DNA of 64,000 nucleotides from Actinomortierella ambigua. Taxonomy: Eukaryota; Mortierellomycota; Mortierellomycetes; Mortierellales; Mortierellaceae. The DNA lies in the NCBI GenBank assembly GCA_016098155.1, contig JAAAJB010000016.1:4438-68437 (forward strand). The letters run 5' to 3'. This document shows, in pieces, positions 23,123 to 35,808 of this stretch (position 1 is the stretch's first letter; the number at the start of each line of letters is the position of its first letter). The notes beneath the pieces were generated by a model. That model saw nothing but the letters and a program-made list of their open reading frames with translations, searched no databases and was not told the origin of the DNA. A program made the position numbers and the translations under genes.

Positions 23123-24004
23123 TTAGACAAGGACGAGATCAAAGGCAATGGGGCTGGACAGATCCATCGAGGGAACCACCGAGACATCCTGGTCAGCGAC
23201 AGAGGCAGCGCCGTCAAACAGGTGGGCATAGCCATCGTCCTGCTCGATCATCGAGGAGTTTGTGATCATGGTGGTGGCGGGCGTCGAAGGGAACGAGGCC
23301 AACGAAGGGTCGTCGAGCAGGTCCTCGTCTGGGCTGACAAAGGCTTGTTCCAGCAACAAGCGCTTGCGGGTATTTTGGCTCGACATGACAAACGAACACG
23401 ACGACATGGCATCGTCGTCATGGTGGTGGTGGCGGTGGTACGAGTCGTTCATCATCATCATCGACTGGTCTTCGTTGATGTTGGTATTATTAGGATGGAA
23501 GAGGATCTGGTCGTCCTCGTCCTCGTCGTCAAAGGCATAGGTAGAGCAGCGCTTACGCGACTGGATCAGGTTGTACGATGAATGCACTGCATCGAGGCGA
23601 TCAAAGGCTACTACCGTTGCTGCTGCTGCTTGGCAGACGGGGCTCGGGTAGGGGGCCAGCTCAACATCGGTCTTGCCAAGGGAGGAGGAGTGGTATTCAG
23701 AGGAAGGGCTCAGAAGGTAGGCACCCGAGGAAGAGGAAGAAGAAGAGGAAGAGGCCTTGGTGTCGATCAAAAGGCCCGAGACAACATCGGTAGAGACGGT
23801 GGGGCTGGAAGGATTGGAGAGGTAGGCAGCGAGTTCACGCGGATCGATATCAGGGATAAGGAAGGCAAGCAGTTGCTCCTCCGTGGGTGATAATGGTGGC
23901 GTGAAAAGTAAGGACTCTGGCTGCGGCTGTGACTGTTGTTGTTTGCAGTAGGGGGTGGTTGTTGAGGTTGGGAAGGAGGAATAAGAGGTCATCATGGCGG
24001 GCAT
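23123..24004 (-). CDS. Unrecognised acidic, Ser-rich protein (single exon)
   Basis: The ATG at 24004 gives 293 residues without introns; an upstream in-frame GTG is not used as start. No known domain is recognised. Near the N-terminus is a short ordered-looking block, LLFTPPLSPTEEQLLAFLIP and DIDPRELAAYLSNP, in which hydrophobic and acidic residues alternate and proline-directed phosphorylation sites (TPPLSP) occur. Further on are a Ser run, KRCSTYAFDDEDEDDQILF, a His/Asp-rich patch, RKRLLLEQAFVSPDEDLLDD, and a hydrophobic C-terminus FDLVLV. This pattern resembles transcriptional activation or adaptor segments without a DNA-binding domain, but that is speculation. Codon use and composition indicate a real gene. 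Its 5' side faces an 18.6-kb gene-poor region. Confidence 0.65.
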   Translation of the reverse strand: MPAMMTSYSSFPTSTTTPYCKQQQSQPQPESLLFTPPLSPTEEQLLAFLIPDIDPRELAAYLSNPSSPTVSTDVVSGLLIDTKASSSSSSSSSGAYLLSPSSEYHSSSLGKTDVELAPYPSPVCQAAAATVVAFDRLDAVHSSYNLIQSRKRCSTYAFDDEDEDDQILFHPNNTNINEDQSMMMMNDSYHRHHHHDDDAMSSCSFVMSSQNTRKRLLLEQAFVSPDEDLLDDPSLASFPSTPATTMITNSSMIEQDDGYAHLFDGAASVADQDVSVVPSMDLSSPIAFDLVLV

Positions 24005-25380
24005 GTTCTGAGGTGTCACGTGGAAGGAGGGTATCGTAGAAAATGTGTAGTGTTGTTGTTGTTGTTGAGAGTGTGTGTGTGTGTGTGTGGCTTGAAAAAG
24101 TTTTTCTCTCTTGGGAGGGCGGAGGAGGGGGGAAAGAGAATGAGAGAGACAGAGGGACAGGGAGAGAGAGGGAGAGAGACAAAGAGAGAGATTACTGCGA
24201 GGAAAACAGAGGAAAGAGAGGAAAAGCGACAGACATATAAAGAAAGAAGAAGAAGAGAAACAACAAAAATTGGGAAATATAGATTGCCCGTGGGGGGCTA
24301 TATATGGGAGAGAGCTGACTGAATCGATACAATACCCAGCTTAGATTGGCAAGATCGGAATTGAATTGATTGAATAAGAATCCTGTTCCCCCCCTTCTTT
24401 CTCCCTCCCTTTTTGTCCGCTTTACGTCCCTCGCTGTCAGCAAGACAACAATAGGCTAGACAAAAAAGCACACTTGCCAGCACCCAGCGCATGCACGAGA
24501 AGAAAGAAAGAACTCTCTTTTTTTTTGGTTGCCTTTTTGTCCCCATGCAAGCCAATCAACGCCGACCACACGAGCGCAGGGAGAAGAGAGGAGAGCAACA
24601 ATCAGCCAGATCCGGTTTATGTTCTTCTGGTGTGCTGCTGCTGCTGCTGTGTGTTATTTTGTTGTTGTCCGGCCTGCTGCTGTATGCCTGCTGTTCTTCA
24701 TCGTTCGTTCGTTCGTTCGTGCTTGGCAATGATTTCAATTTAAAATAAAGCCCCCCAATTCAGTCGGAGTATCACTTTCGATCGATTCTATTGTTTTACA
24801 ATACTCTGTCCTCCTTTTGTTATATTTTCCTTGGAGCGCCTTGTTGGGTTCGGTCTATATTGGTTCCACCCCTCTCTCGCACTCGCACTTGCACTCTCAC
24901 TCTTGTCCTCCCTTCCCCCCCCTCCCCTTTCAACAAAGACGCAGATGGAACAAGCATCCACAGCGATTCAACTACCGCGATGACGAACTCTCGCTCTCGT
25001 TTTCTCACTCTCTCTATCTCATTGCTGCTCCCCTGTTGTTGCTGATGGCTGCTGCTGGATAGCTCAGTCTTCCCCCCCCTCCTCCCTTAAAAAGTCATTG
25101 ACAACTAGGGCAAAATAGACGATCAAAAAAAAAAGTATATTATTATTGTTTTTTTTTTTTTGGTTGTATTGTTTTTCACACAGCAACAAGATTATACAAT
25201 GACATCTGGGTCCGTCGGATTGGGTCGAGTCTGTTTGTCCGTTGGGCAGCAGACATGGCCGATAGGCAAGCAGCAGCAGACGAGCAGGGGGCGTGGGCCT
25301 CCTTCCACGCATAATACGTCTTTTTTTTAGTCCGCAGAGACCGACAGCAGGTCCGACCGGCACTGTCATTTTTGATGCTC
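24005..25380. promoter_or_regulatory. 5' flank of the acidic-protein gene
   Basis: No gene seen. On the minus strand 24110-24260 is a pyrimidine-rich tract, typical of leaders here. A TATATA element at about 24299-24305 lies some 295 bp before the ATG and could be a TATA box. Microsatellites include (GT)n at about 24070-24088 and (TTCG)n at 24702-24720. Confidence 0.35.
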
Positions 25381-25599
25381 GCCCCCTCCTCTCTTCATCC
25401 AATCTCGTCCATCCACCCGAAAGGACAGGACAACAACAGATAGACTTCTGTTAGACTGGCGATGGGTCCTGTTCTCACTCGCTCGCTCGCTCGCTCCCTC
25501 CCTCCCTCCGCCATTATGACGAAGAGGGGATGAGGGTGATGGCCACGCACTTTTTGCCTCGATAAGCCATCTAGCCACCCCTACCTAGCACCGTAGCTC

Positions 25600-26161
25600 A
25601 AACCAACCAACCAGTCAAGCAACCTCACTCGAGCTTCTTCTTCACTGCGAAGGTACACCACAGATTCACTCGCTACATAGCCCCAGCCCCTCTCTCCGTC
25701 CCTCCCTTCCTTCCTCTCTCTCCCTGCTAGGCCTTCCCCCTCCTAGTCATCGCTCATTCCCCGCCCTTCCTTTGCGCGCGCTCTCTCTGTGATTCCCTCT
25801 CTCTTACCCACAAACAACAGTTACCTTTGCGCGCGCAGCTCCCTTCGCTGCAGGTGAGTAAATGTGAATGTATCTGCTCCTGGGCTGTCTCGTCTCGACT
25901 TTTTTTTTTTTTTCATCCCATAGCATGCGCATTCACGCACACATACACATACACACACACGCGCAGACAGACACGTACAAGCTTGTAACCCACCCTACCT
26001 CGCCCTCCTCCTCGTCTTCCTTCTCGTCCTCCTTGTCTCTTTACCTCCTGCTCCCCTGTACAAGGGTCATACGTCGCTTACTCGCGTCTCCACCCCCTCT
26101 CTCGTCCTTGTCGTTCCTTTGCCCCCAACCCACACGTTCCTCGCATATCATCTGTTGTTGA
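25600..26161 (+). other. Candidate promoter, leader exon and short intron of an unidentified transcript
   Basis: A plus-strand pyrimidine tract (25660-25850) ends in CTGCAG followed by a strong GTGAGT donor at 25854. A T-run and CATAG acceptor ending at 25923 would define a 70-bp intron. The next ATG (25925) opens an ORF to 26161 of His/Thr/Ser/Leu low complexity, not recognisable as a protein. The arrangement looks like the 5' end of a gene, but no coding continuation was found, so a non-coding RNA is equally possible. Confidence 0.25.
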
Positions 26162-29100
26162 CCCTAGTAACTACCTTTTGCTACGACCTACAACCAGTGT
26201 ATAGTATGTACGAGGAGAACCTTCCCTTTGATTCCATTCGTGTCCTGCTCTCCCTGTCTCATCCCAATCGTCAAGAGAATCGCCCCTCCTCCTTGTCCTT
26301 CCTCCATCTTTGACTCCTTCGCCCCCTCGGGGCTGCATAAACCCACGAGGCCTTTTTTTCTTTCTTTCCTTCTTTCTCTCTCTTTCTCTCTCTCTCTCTC
26401 TTACTTGGGCTACCCAATCACCCCATGGTGTGGCACACAATCTCGAACACGCACGTACGCACGCACGCACGCACATTTTACCCTACAACACACAATAATG
26501 TCAATAAACAATAATTATAACCAAAAAGAACTCAAGGGAAAGAAGAGAACATGAAAGAAGCTGAACCACAGTGACCGCAGCGCTGGTTTTGGACCCAAAG
26601 TACAAATCGGACAAAGGCAAAGCACGATAGCCCAAATAACACACACGCCCACACACACAAAAACAACAACACAAGATCGTGTCAAAACGTGTTGGTGTGT
26701 GTATTGCCTCTCTCTCTCCCCCTTTCGAGGAACCATTTTGTCTACTTTCATTGCCTCATCGTTCCTCTCCCCTATTCACATCCCAACTCTTCCCCCTCTC
26801 CTCTCCTCATTCTTTTTTTTTCCCTCTCTGCTCTGACTCTCTCTCTCTCTGTCTGTCAGTCTGTCTCTTTGTATCTCTCTTCTCACAGCCGTATCCTCGT
26901 TTTCTCCAAGATGGTTTGACAAAATAGATTATAGTCCCGTTCTTGTGTGTGTGATTATGTCTAGCCTAGGATAATAAAACTGTCAGGGACCGCGCGGAGG
27001 CGTACAGTACTTTCAAGCATGGTGGGTGGTGGTAGGGGAAAGAGGGGAGGGATCGTGTCAACATAGGAAAGAGGGGGGGGGGGTTTACAAAGGGAAAAAG
27101 AAGGAGACATACACACACGAGAGAGATGATGATGATGATGATGATGATTTAGCACGCGCGTGGCATGGTTGCTCTTTCCTTACTGCAGTTACGCCCTTTC
27201 TGTAACCCCAACCCAAAACATCCCATAAATAGTAGGAGTAGTAGAAGAGTAAAAAAGTAGTAGGAGTGGGAGGTGGTATCTAGAAGGGGTGGGGTGGGTA
27301 GTAGAGTCACTATTGCCCTCGCTATTTTTCCCAATAAAACATGCATCGCTTTTTTGGATGAGTGCTCTATGAAGATCTCCCTCCTCTCTGCGCCTCCTTT
27401 CATGACCCCCCCCTCCTCCTCGCGCTTCACAAGCTGCCCTGGGTTCTTGTTTGCATCGTTGTTGCTGTTGTTGTGCTGAGGTTACATGCCATTCTTGGAT
27501 AAAGGGAGGGGGGTGGTAGGGGAACAAGTACGCGAAGGCGGAGTGTGGTAGTCAGCGATCGCATTAAGGCAGGGGGGCGTTGGGAAGACGAAGCAGGAGG
27601 AGAGAAGGAGAGGGGGGGGAGAGGAAGTGTCAAGAGACAGCACCAACAAACAAAACAACTACTTACAACTACTGTACTTGACTTCTACCACCCTCATTTT
27701 TTGTCTTTTCGTTCGGTGTTCGAAGAACGCATCATGCATTCATGGGAGATGGGATGGTGGACAATAAGGAAAGGGGACCCTTTCTCCTCCGCCTTGTCAT
27801 CGCCATCCCCCCACATCTTGTTCTTCCTCCTCTTCCGCCCCTCCTGTCCATTGTTACAAAACGGAAGGAGGAAAGACGGAACGAAAAAAAGGAGAGAGAG
27901 AAAGAAAGAGAGGGAAGAGGCCACTACCAACACCACCACCACCACAACATCAACAAGGTGGCTCGAGTGAGAAAAAGAAAAAGGGCTTTGTATGACAAAA
28001 ACACTAACCAGAGAAATGCATGGCCTTTGCTTGCCCTGGGTGGTGGCAGAATGCTTGAACGATGATCTCTCTATTGTTTTGTTCTCCCTTACTCACTCTC
28101 CGTCACCCTTTTTTTTTCAGCTCGATCTCTTTCTTTGCTGTTTCCGCTCGATTTGCTACACCTCGTCTACTTTGGGCTGCACCCTTTTTTTAATAGAGAT
28201 ATGTTTCTAGCTCAGGTTGCGCCAAAAAATAAAAAAAGGGAGACGTGTGGGTATGCACAAGTGGGTATCGAGTCGGTCCTATAATCTTTTACATACTACG
28301 TCATGTGGGGAAAGGGTGCTTTTCATGGTGTTCTGTTGTATTGTTGTTTATTGTTGTTGCTGTTGCTAGTTTGCTTGCCGCAGGTGTGTGGCAAAAAAAA
28401 AAAAAAAGGAGGAAGATGAAAAAAAAAAAGGTACAAACAACACTTGAACATGTGGAGGGGGGGTTCGAGTGGCAAATGGATAGCGAGCTAAAAAGAGCAG
28501 CAAGGAGGTGGATGATCGCGATGCTTTGTTTCTTGGCATATTGGGAGATGAGAGGGCTGGAGAGGAAACGGAATCGGGTCCCTTTTTTTTGGGTCCTTTC
28601 AACCCCTTCTCTCTCCCCTCAACGGGTTCAATAGATCTAGTCTCTCACCAATGACCATGCAAGACAAGAAGAAAAGAGAGAAAGGGGTTGATGATGGGCC
28701 ATTCGTTCATGCCCTACCTACCTTCTGAGTGGATGGTGCATGTCATTCGGCTGCTGCAGACAAACAAATATGTCCATTCCTTGTGCATGATAGGAACATC
28801 GACAGACCAGAAAACAACAATAGCAACATCATCAACAACAACAACAACAACATAGCATGCACAACGTACAGTAGTCGAGACAAAAAAAAAAGTGCAGCGC
28901 GCAACCCCTCCCTCCATCTCTTTGTCTCCTACTCTTGTTTTTTTTTTGTCATGTCAAGGTCAAACAATGCGAGCATCAATGTACGTCCACTACTTCGTCT
29001 CCACCCCTCCCCTTGCTCCTCCATTATCCACATTATCCGTTGAGCACAAAAAATGCTAGGTGTTGCAAGTGAGAGAGGGAGAGAGAGAGAGGGAGGGGAG

Positions 29101-30560
29101 GGGAGAGTCACTGCACACATCGATAGGGGGGTGAGGGGGGAAGGATAGGGGCGGAATGGTGGTTTGGTGCAGAGTGCGACAATGAGATGCACGAGAACCT
29201 CACTCCCAGGAAAGCGAGAAGAGATCAAAAACCTCATTACTACTCTCTTGTTCTATCTATCTCTCGCTTCTATCTCTTCCTCCGCGGTGTGAACATGTAC
29301 CATATTATTGTTCGTGTGTTTCTTTTTCCCTCTCTCCTTCCTCCCTATCTTTTTTTTTTGGGTCGTTCCTGCGATGCACATGCATGATGTATCGCGATTT
29401 TGTACGACTTGTGGCTACATTAGGGCATTAGGGCGGTATACACTATTCTTCTCGACGTTTCTTTTTGCCATCCTACTACCCCTCTTTCCCATCCACTCAC
29501 ACTCTCCCTCTCTCCTCTTTTCCCCTTGTGTTCCGCTCCATCGTTAACTGCTTGTGGGTAGGAGCCAAAAAAAAAAAAAGTGGTGGTGGTAGACTAAGTT
29601 GGCCGAACAAATCGAGAAAAAGACACCATCGATCGCTGCATGCCGGCCTTAAAAAAAGTGCTCTATCCTAATTTTCGCACACACAGCATGAACAACACAC
29701 ACATATACATACAATGGTAGTCTAATGGGACCAAAGGGAAGAAAAAAGGCGCTCTCACATAGACTAGTCTACAGTCTACACACGTTCATGTGCATGAGTA
29801 TTGCACAAAAGGGGGGGATGGATAGATGCGCGTGTGCGACTACAGTATCTGCACGTACATTGATTGATTGTTGTTGTTGCCATCGTTTTTTTATTTGCTC
29901 TTCATCCCCCTTCTTTTGTGTTACTGTTCCGCCTGCTACCTGCTTTTTTTTTTCTGAACCGGACAAAGAGGCACATGCGCGCCTTTTGTCGGAGAATGAG
30001 CAAGCAACATCGGAATCGCAGTAAGCAAGTGTACATACGTGGTGGTAGTCAGGTATAGATAGATAGACAGACTGACAGACCGAGAGACAGACCGACAGGA
30101 CAGACAAACAGAGTCATGTCATTTTTGTTCACACGTAATAAGTTTGCCTATCGTTTCAAACAACGTAATGCAATTTGTCACGCTAGCATCAAAAAAGGGC
30201 GAGATCATCCAAAGGAACGGAGGAACAAAAAAGAAAAAGACAGATAAAGGCTGGTGGGGTACGCAGGGGTGCTCGTTGCTAACCTTGTGAGTGGCGTACA
30301 GTCTTGTACTACATACAGTAGGAAGTAGTAGTATTTCGTGGTCGTTGGAGCACGAGTGTAGTCTAGATTAGTCGGGGTAATCTAGTACTTCTATTAGCAG
30401 CAGTATAATAGCACTGTAGTGTAGTAATACTTCAGTACTACGCAGGATAAGGTCGCTTAGCACGCCACAACAGCAAACTACGGCGTTCTTTCCTTTTCTT
30501 TCTTTCATGTGTGCGTGTGCGTGTGTGTGGAGGGTGATCGTTCTAGAGGTTGAGCCCCCC
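26162..30560. other. Gene-poor region, part 1
   Basis: About 4.4 kb read on both strands without a supported exon. It is mostly alternating pyrimidine-rich and purine-rich tracts, with homopolymers and short repeats such as ACGC-type (26453-26474), ATG/ATC (27127-27150) and AAC (28826-28852). An acceptor-like T9-CAG ends at 28120. A 12-bp perfect palindrome TAGACTAGTCTA sits at 29760-29771. ORFs are short and of biased composition. Confidence 0.4.
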
Positions 30561-33500
30561 TCACCCCGATGCACCTCCTGCCGGCGCTACTACAAGCTCC
30601 CCGTTTCCTCTAAATGAAACTACGCCTCCATCCTCCTCCTCCTTCTTTCTCCACACACTCAATACAACTTGCACAACAACACCATGATTACTCTAATTAT
30701 TCCACGAGCTTTTTTTCTCCTGACCCTTTTTTGTTTTCTGTAACGCAAAGATTTTGGAGGAGCATGACAACAACAAAAACAGCAGCAGCGGCGGCAATAA
30801 CAGCAAGGCGCCTTCCTTCTTTCTCTTCCGTCTTTGCCTTGCTTTCAAAACAAAAACAGTCGAGCAGCTGACAAAGAAATGAATCAAGGAGACAAAAAGG
30901 ATGATGCATCCAAGGGACTCTGCGCACCCCGTACCCCGGCTCTCTCCCATCTGTGCCCATCCCATCCGATTCGCTGGTACTTTTTTGTTCAAGCAAGAGC
31001 ACCACTTAATGAACAACAAGGAGGCCATGCTGCTGTTACTGATGTCAATAGAGATCGCCCTGCAAAAAGGGGCTTGAAACCAGAAACAAACCCCACATGA
31101 AAGAAAAGGGTGAGGATGGAAAAGGTGAGATCGCGGAGGCGGTGCGTGCACACATGCTGACAACGTGCCAAGACAATCAATAAAAAAAAAGGATGGAGGG
31201 GCTATGCAGAGCCGATCTCTGTCTGTTCTTTTCCTTCTTTTCAAATAGCCGAGCTTTAGACGACAAAATGGAAGAAGGGAGGGGGGGCTGGCCGGCTCGC
31301 CAGCAGCCTGGCCCTTGAAAGAAGCAAGCTTTGTCAGAGTTGCGAGCTGGGCTGTGTACTGTGTTATTTTGAAATATGTTATCATTCTACATACAGAGCA
31401 GGGCACAGCCCAAGTCGAAAAACCATCGTGATTGCTATGCAGAGGTGCGTTCATACATTCCGTAGTTCATCCTCTACTACTACTAAGGGAAAGTAGTACT
31501 ATTTAGTACGCTGCAGTACCCACGATGACAACTTTGCCCAGCTGTCCTGCTACTTTTCTACTTGTTTGTTGTTGACTCTTTATTCTCTGGCTCCTTTTTT
31601 GCCACGTATCTGCTTTACGCCTCATACAAGGTTTCTCATCTCACATATACACACACTACACACAGGTTGCCCGGGTAATTTGTGGGACCGTTCTCGAGAT
31701 TGATTTGCACTGACTGACTGGCAGAGGAGAGGCAGGTGGACATTACGATAACAACGTACAAACTGTATCTCATAAGTCTGTCAAGGGACAACCAACTTCC
31801 CTTCTTTTTTTTTTCCCGCGGGTCCAGATCTACAAGTTCGATGCTGTCGTTGGCTGCTGAGAATTTTTAATGAAAAAAAAAAATAAATAAATAATATACG
31901 TGCGCAGAGCCAATCAATCGTCAGGGTGCTTCCTGGCTTAAACAACAGGAGTAGAAGAGAGCAGCAAGTGCGAAGAACGCGCAACGACTATGCAGGACCA
32001 CTTTATGCTCAGTGTCAGACAGTTCCTTCGTGTGTATTTCTTTCTCTCTCCCCTTTTTTATTTTTCTTTTGTCATCATGGAGTGAAGCCTTTGTGCTTTC
32101 AGATGTAGCAAACAAGAGAAAGGAGAGAGAGAGCCCCATCATGATCGGGTTTGTTGGCTGTTGGAAACACGTTCTTCGATGCTTCTGTCCGCTCAGACAC
32201 CATCTCTTCTTGAGAACAGCGTGTATGTGTGTTTTTTTCCCTTTTCTTTTTGGCGTCCCATGACTTTGCTTGGAAAGGTTGTAGATGGGTCAGACAAAAA
32301 AGAAGGAAAAAACAAAACGTGGGGTTTTACCTGCTGCACACAGCAACGACGAAGGGAAAAACTCCACTCCTAAGCGTACCTTGTTTCTTCTATTGTGCCT
32401 TAATGACGTTCAACCTTACGTGCCTGCCCCTCACAGCCCACAACAGGCACTCACCTTCCTCCGCGTCACTCTGCCAAAAGGGTTAAACACCAGGCGTGGG
32501 GGAGGGTGATCGTGAAGGCGATTGAGGCCTTTTTTAGAGTGACAAGACAATGTCTTGGTTATTTTTTTATTATTGTCGGCGATATCGCCAAACCATGTAG
32601 GGCGCCAGGCAGGCTATGGAGAAATATAAGGTAGTCTTTCCTCTCTCGAATGTGATGACGACAAGCACGAGACAAATGATGGTCTTACCCAGTGAACGAA
32701 CGTGGGTGAGAAACAAGTTATGGAGGAGAAAGAGCAGGAACACCAACCGAAAGAGGGGGCTGGTCTCAGGAAAAAAAAAGTAGCTGGAATGTACGGCTGA
32801 GGACGAGACAACAGAGTCAGGGCTATCTTGCTGTGTCTCTGTTCCCCTCGCCCATTTTTTTTTTTTATTGCGGGAAACAAGATTCGTACGTAGAATGACC
32901 CACACGTTAGGGTTAGGCCTGGTGTTTATTTTCGCGCTCAGCATGGTTCGGCTTACTTTATCGTATGTACCAATGACACCTATCCACTTGAGAGACTACT
33001 GTATACACGGCGAACAATCTCCTTTTGATCTTCGTTCCCCTTGGCTGTTGGCTGGCTGGCTACTACGTAGCTGCAGCTGTTGTTGCTACTTCTACAATGT
33101 GTTCAAATATGTATGAGTACGTGCTGTTGTTATACACCGAGATGACAAAAGAAAGCATGAGAAAAATGACCGTTAGGAAGGAGGGGGACAGAGAACAGGT
33201 AGGAAAGAAATGAGGAGACAGGGTCTTGCGGGATTGTGGATCCCATGCAAGCCGATTGCTCCCCCCCCCTCTCTGTCTTTCTTCAGCGCATGAACAAATG
33301 GTTATTGGACAAACATTCAAGATTGGGGGGAGAAAGGAGAGAAAGGAGAGAGAGAGGAACGGGGCTTCATCGGTACAAGATTGCCCTTGTTTGGCACGTT
33401 GTTGGCCAACGTTGTTTTTTTTTCAAACTGAGATCCAATTGGGGCAAAAAGGTTCACCAGAGAAAGTGTACAATTCAATTGTACCCACATCACATTTTTC

Positions 33501-34316
33501 ACAAACAACAACAAGTTTGAGACGGAGAGAGAGATTGCTGCTGAGCAACAACAACAACAACAACCAGCAACAACAGTAATATCAACACAACACTCAAAAA
33601 ACCTGACTTCACCCACGCACGCGCGAGATACAGAAGAAACAAGCAAGACACAGAGAGATAATGGAGGAGAGAGGGGGCACTTGCGCTCTTTGTCCCTTTC
33701 GCCCAATCGACAAAATCTTCTCTCGCCTCGCCTCGCCTCGCCTCGTCTCGCCCCGCCCCCGCCCCCGCCCCTTTCCTTCTCTTGTGTTATTCTTCCACTT
33801 CTCTCACCCCTCTCTTCATGACAACGTGCGTGTGATTTGTTCAGCAGTATATTATTATTATATCCTGTCCCTCAATGTGGGAAGTACCCTGTCAGCCACA
33901 AAAAACTACAACTGCCACTACATGGACTACAAGCATCACATCGCACCCCGCCGTTCACCCAGCCAAACATACCCTGAACAAGGTTACACTGCAGCATGTG
34001 CATGGCGTGTGAGTGACGGGAATGAGAATGCGAACAAGAAATAGAGAGAGTTATGAGAGAGAAAGCTGACTGACAGACTGACAGAGAGCAAATAGCGAGA
34101 TAACATTAGAAGAGCCAGGTGAGCTCTAGGCAAAGCCATATGAAAGATGGGTTGTCTAGTCGAGCTTGAATCGAGTCAAGTACCAGTAAAACTCGTGAGT
34201 CTGTACTGTTAGTCTCCCTGTAACTGCACTAGGCTACCGCATGTACAAATTCTTGACATTTGTTGACAACGAGAGAGAGAGAGAGATTGAGAGAGCAAGA
34301 GTGATCGAGGCAAGAG
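30561..34316. other. Gene-poor region, part 2
   Basis: About 3.8 kb with no supported gene. The longest ORF (30693-31454, minus, 253 codons) has Lys/Leu/Ser-rich composition set by homopolymers and no recognisable motif. Clusters of AGTA/GTAC words occur at about 31473-31523. (GCCTC)n and GA tracts occur at 33725-33770 and 34268-34290. Confidence 0.4.
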
Positions 34317-34628
34317 CTAGAGCATGAGCCAACGGAGCGTGAGCAAAACAGGACCAGAATAGGGCATCATTTGATTGGGCAACAGCAACACCCCACGGCG
34401 ACGCTCGGAGGCTTTTTCTTGTTTAATTGCCTCTTGTTTCTCGACGACCATGATATGCGTTAGTGGTACTCCTCTCCGTTGCTCTCGGTTAATCTCAGCC
34501 AACCAGTCACCCGGCAAGCCCTTCATTCGGCCAACCCGCCAACCCGCCAAACCATACATATCAGACAGAAAAGCTGACTGCAATGTGTATGTAAACTCCA
34601 CTTGAAACGACCCTATCCATGTGGGCAA
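34317..34628 (-). pseudogene. Isolated coding-like ORF or exon, function unknown
   Basis: A 103-codon minus-strand ORF whose middle part looks like genuine, non-repetitive protein: AFLSDMYGLAGWRVGRMKGL, PGDWLAEINREQRRGVPLTH and IMVVEKQEAIKQEKASERRR. Composition is balanced (Trp, Gly, Met, charged residues), unlike the Leu/Ser/Lys-rich shadow ORFs around it. A possible acceptor (TTGCAG) precedes the conserved-looking part, suggesting a single exon, but no partner exons were found on either side. It could be a small gene, a decayed gene fragment or a chance ORF. No family is recognised. Confidence 0.3.
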
Positions 34629-35808
34629 ATGCGATCATGTTGCATGGTATATTAAATGTCCGTATTCTCTGACAGTGAATCTCACAACACCCGGGTCATC
34701 CAAGCCAACGCGTTTGCGACACTAAATAAGTTGGGGGCAACCAGCGGTATTAGGTCGTTTTTTTTTGCCTAGTATACATGTACATATAACGACTACGTGT
34801 TCTTGCTGGTTGCCAACCTGATCACCATCAGTGACAGAGTGCCTCGGATGCACGCCCAAATCTTCCAAGCGGACCAAAATAAACCTCACCATCCTGTTCA
34901 CTTCAGAAGGTGTCAGTAAGTTGGGCTTCGATCACTTGGAGTGGAGGCGTGCGCCGTTTTTTTTTTTAATCGCGGCCTCCGATAGAGAGGATTACTTGCC
35001 TCGACTGCGGAAAGAAAAAGGAAATTTCGATATGAAGTCTATGCAATCCACTTTTAGTGACAGCATAAAGTCCGTGACCCGCGCGACTCTTTTTTTTTAT
35101 TTATTTGATCCTTCGTAGGACTTTACATATGTCATTTCAATCCCTCTCCTGCCTTTGTTCCATTGCACACCCGCCCCCTTCTCCGATCCGCCGTTCCTTC
35201 CTTCGCCCTGCTCAGCCCTGCTCGAGCGTCGCTTTCCTGCAAAAAAGTCGATCGGCACCGCAGGCGACCCTTTCTCTAGCCAGCAGCGTCATTGTTTTTA
35301 CTATGATCATGGCTGATTTCTTTTTTTTTCTTTAGCGTGTTAGTATCAGCCGAGAACCTGCGTGGAACATCTAGATTTTCTTTCCACTAACAAAACTCTC
35401 AAATTATGTAGTGACACGCGTTCCTAGGCTTGCCTGTCCTACCTCAATAACATTGAATTCAGCCCACTCTCTTATGGTGTTACCTGTATCAGTCGGCATG
35501 TCATCGATTGAAAGTCAATGTAATCTATAGCTATGTAGGCCATCTGCCCGCGATGTCGCTTCGCGTGTTTTTACTATAGGCATTGAAGGATTCAGAGGGC
35601 TATGCAATGTGGAGGATCCACAGTTGCTCTTGCTGTGCTGTGCAATGTCTTTGAAACCTTCTATTCTTTTCTTTTTTTTTACTCTATTTTTTTTTAAAAG
35701 AAAGAAAGAAAGAAAGAAAAGACAAAGAAAAGGCGATGCAACTTTCTCCGATGGTCGGGATAGAGTGGCCGTACGAGGAAGAGAATACCAAATGAGCATT
35801 TGGCGCGA
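34629..35808. other. Gene-poor region, part 3
   Basis: About 1.2 kb with no supported gene. T/A homopolymers and an (AAAG)n run (35697-35720) are present. A splice-acceptor-like T-tract ending in TTTAG occurs at about 35335, with no convincing exon beyond it. Confidence 0.4.

Noticed and set aside
30693..31454. 253-codon minus-strand ORF in the gene desert
   Set aside because: Composition follows homopolymers (Lys, Leu, Phe, Ser), with no domain, no leader signature and no neighbouring exons.
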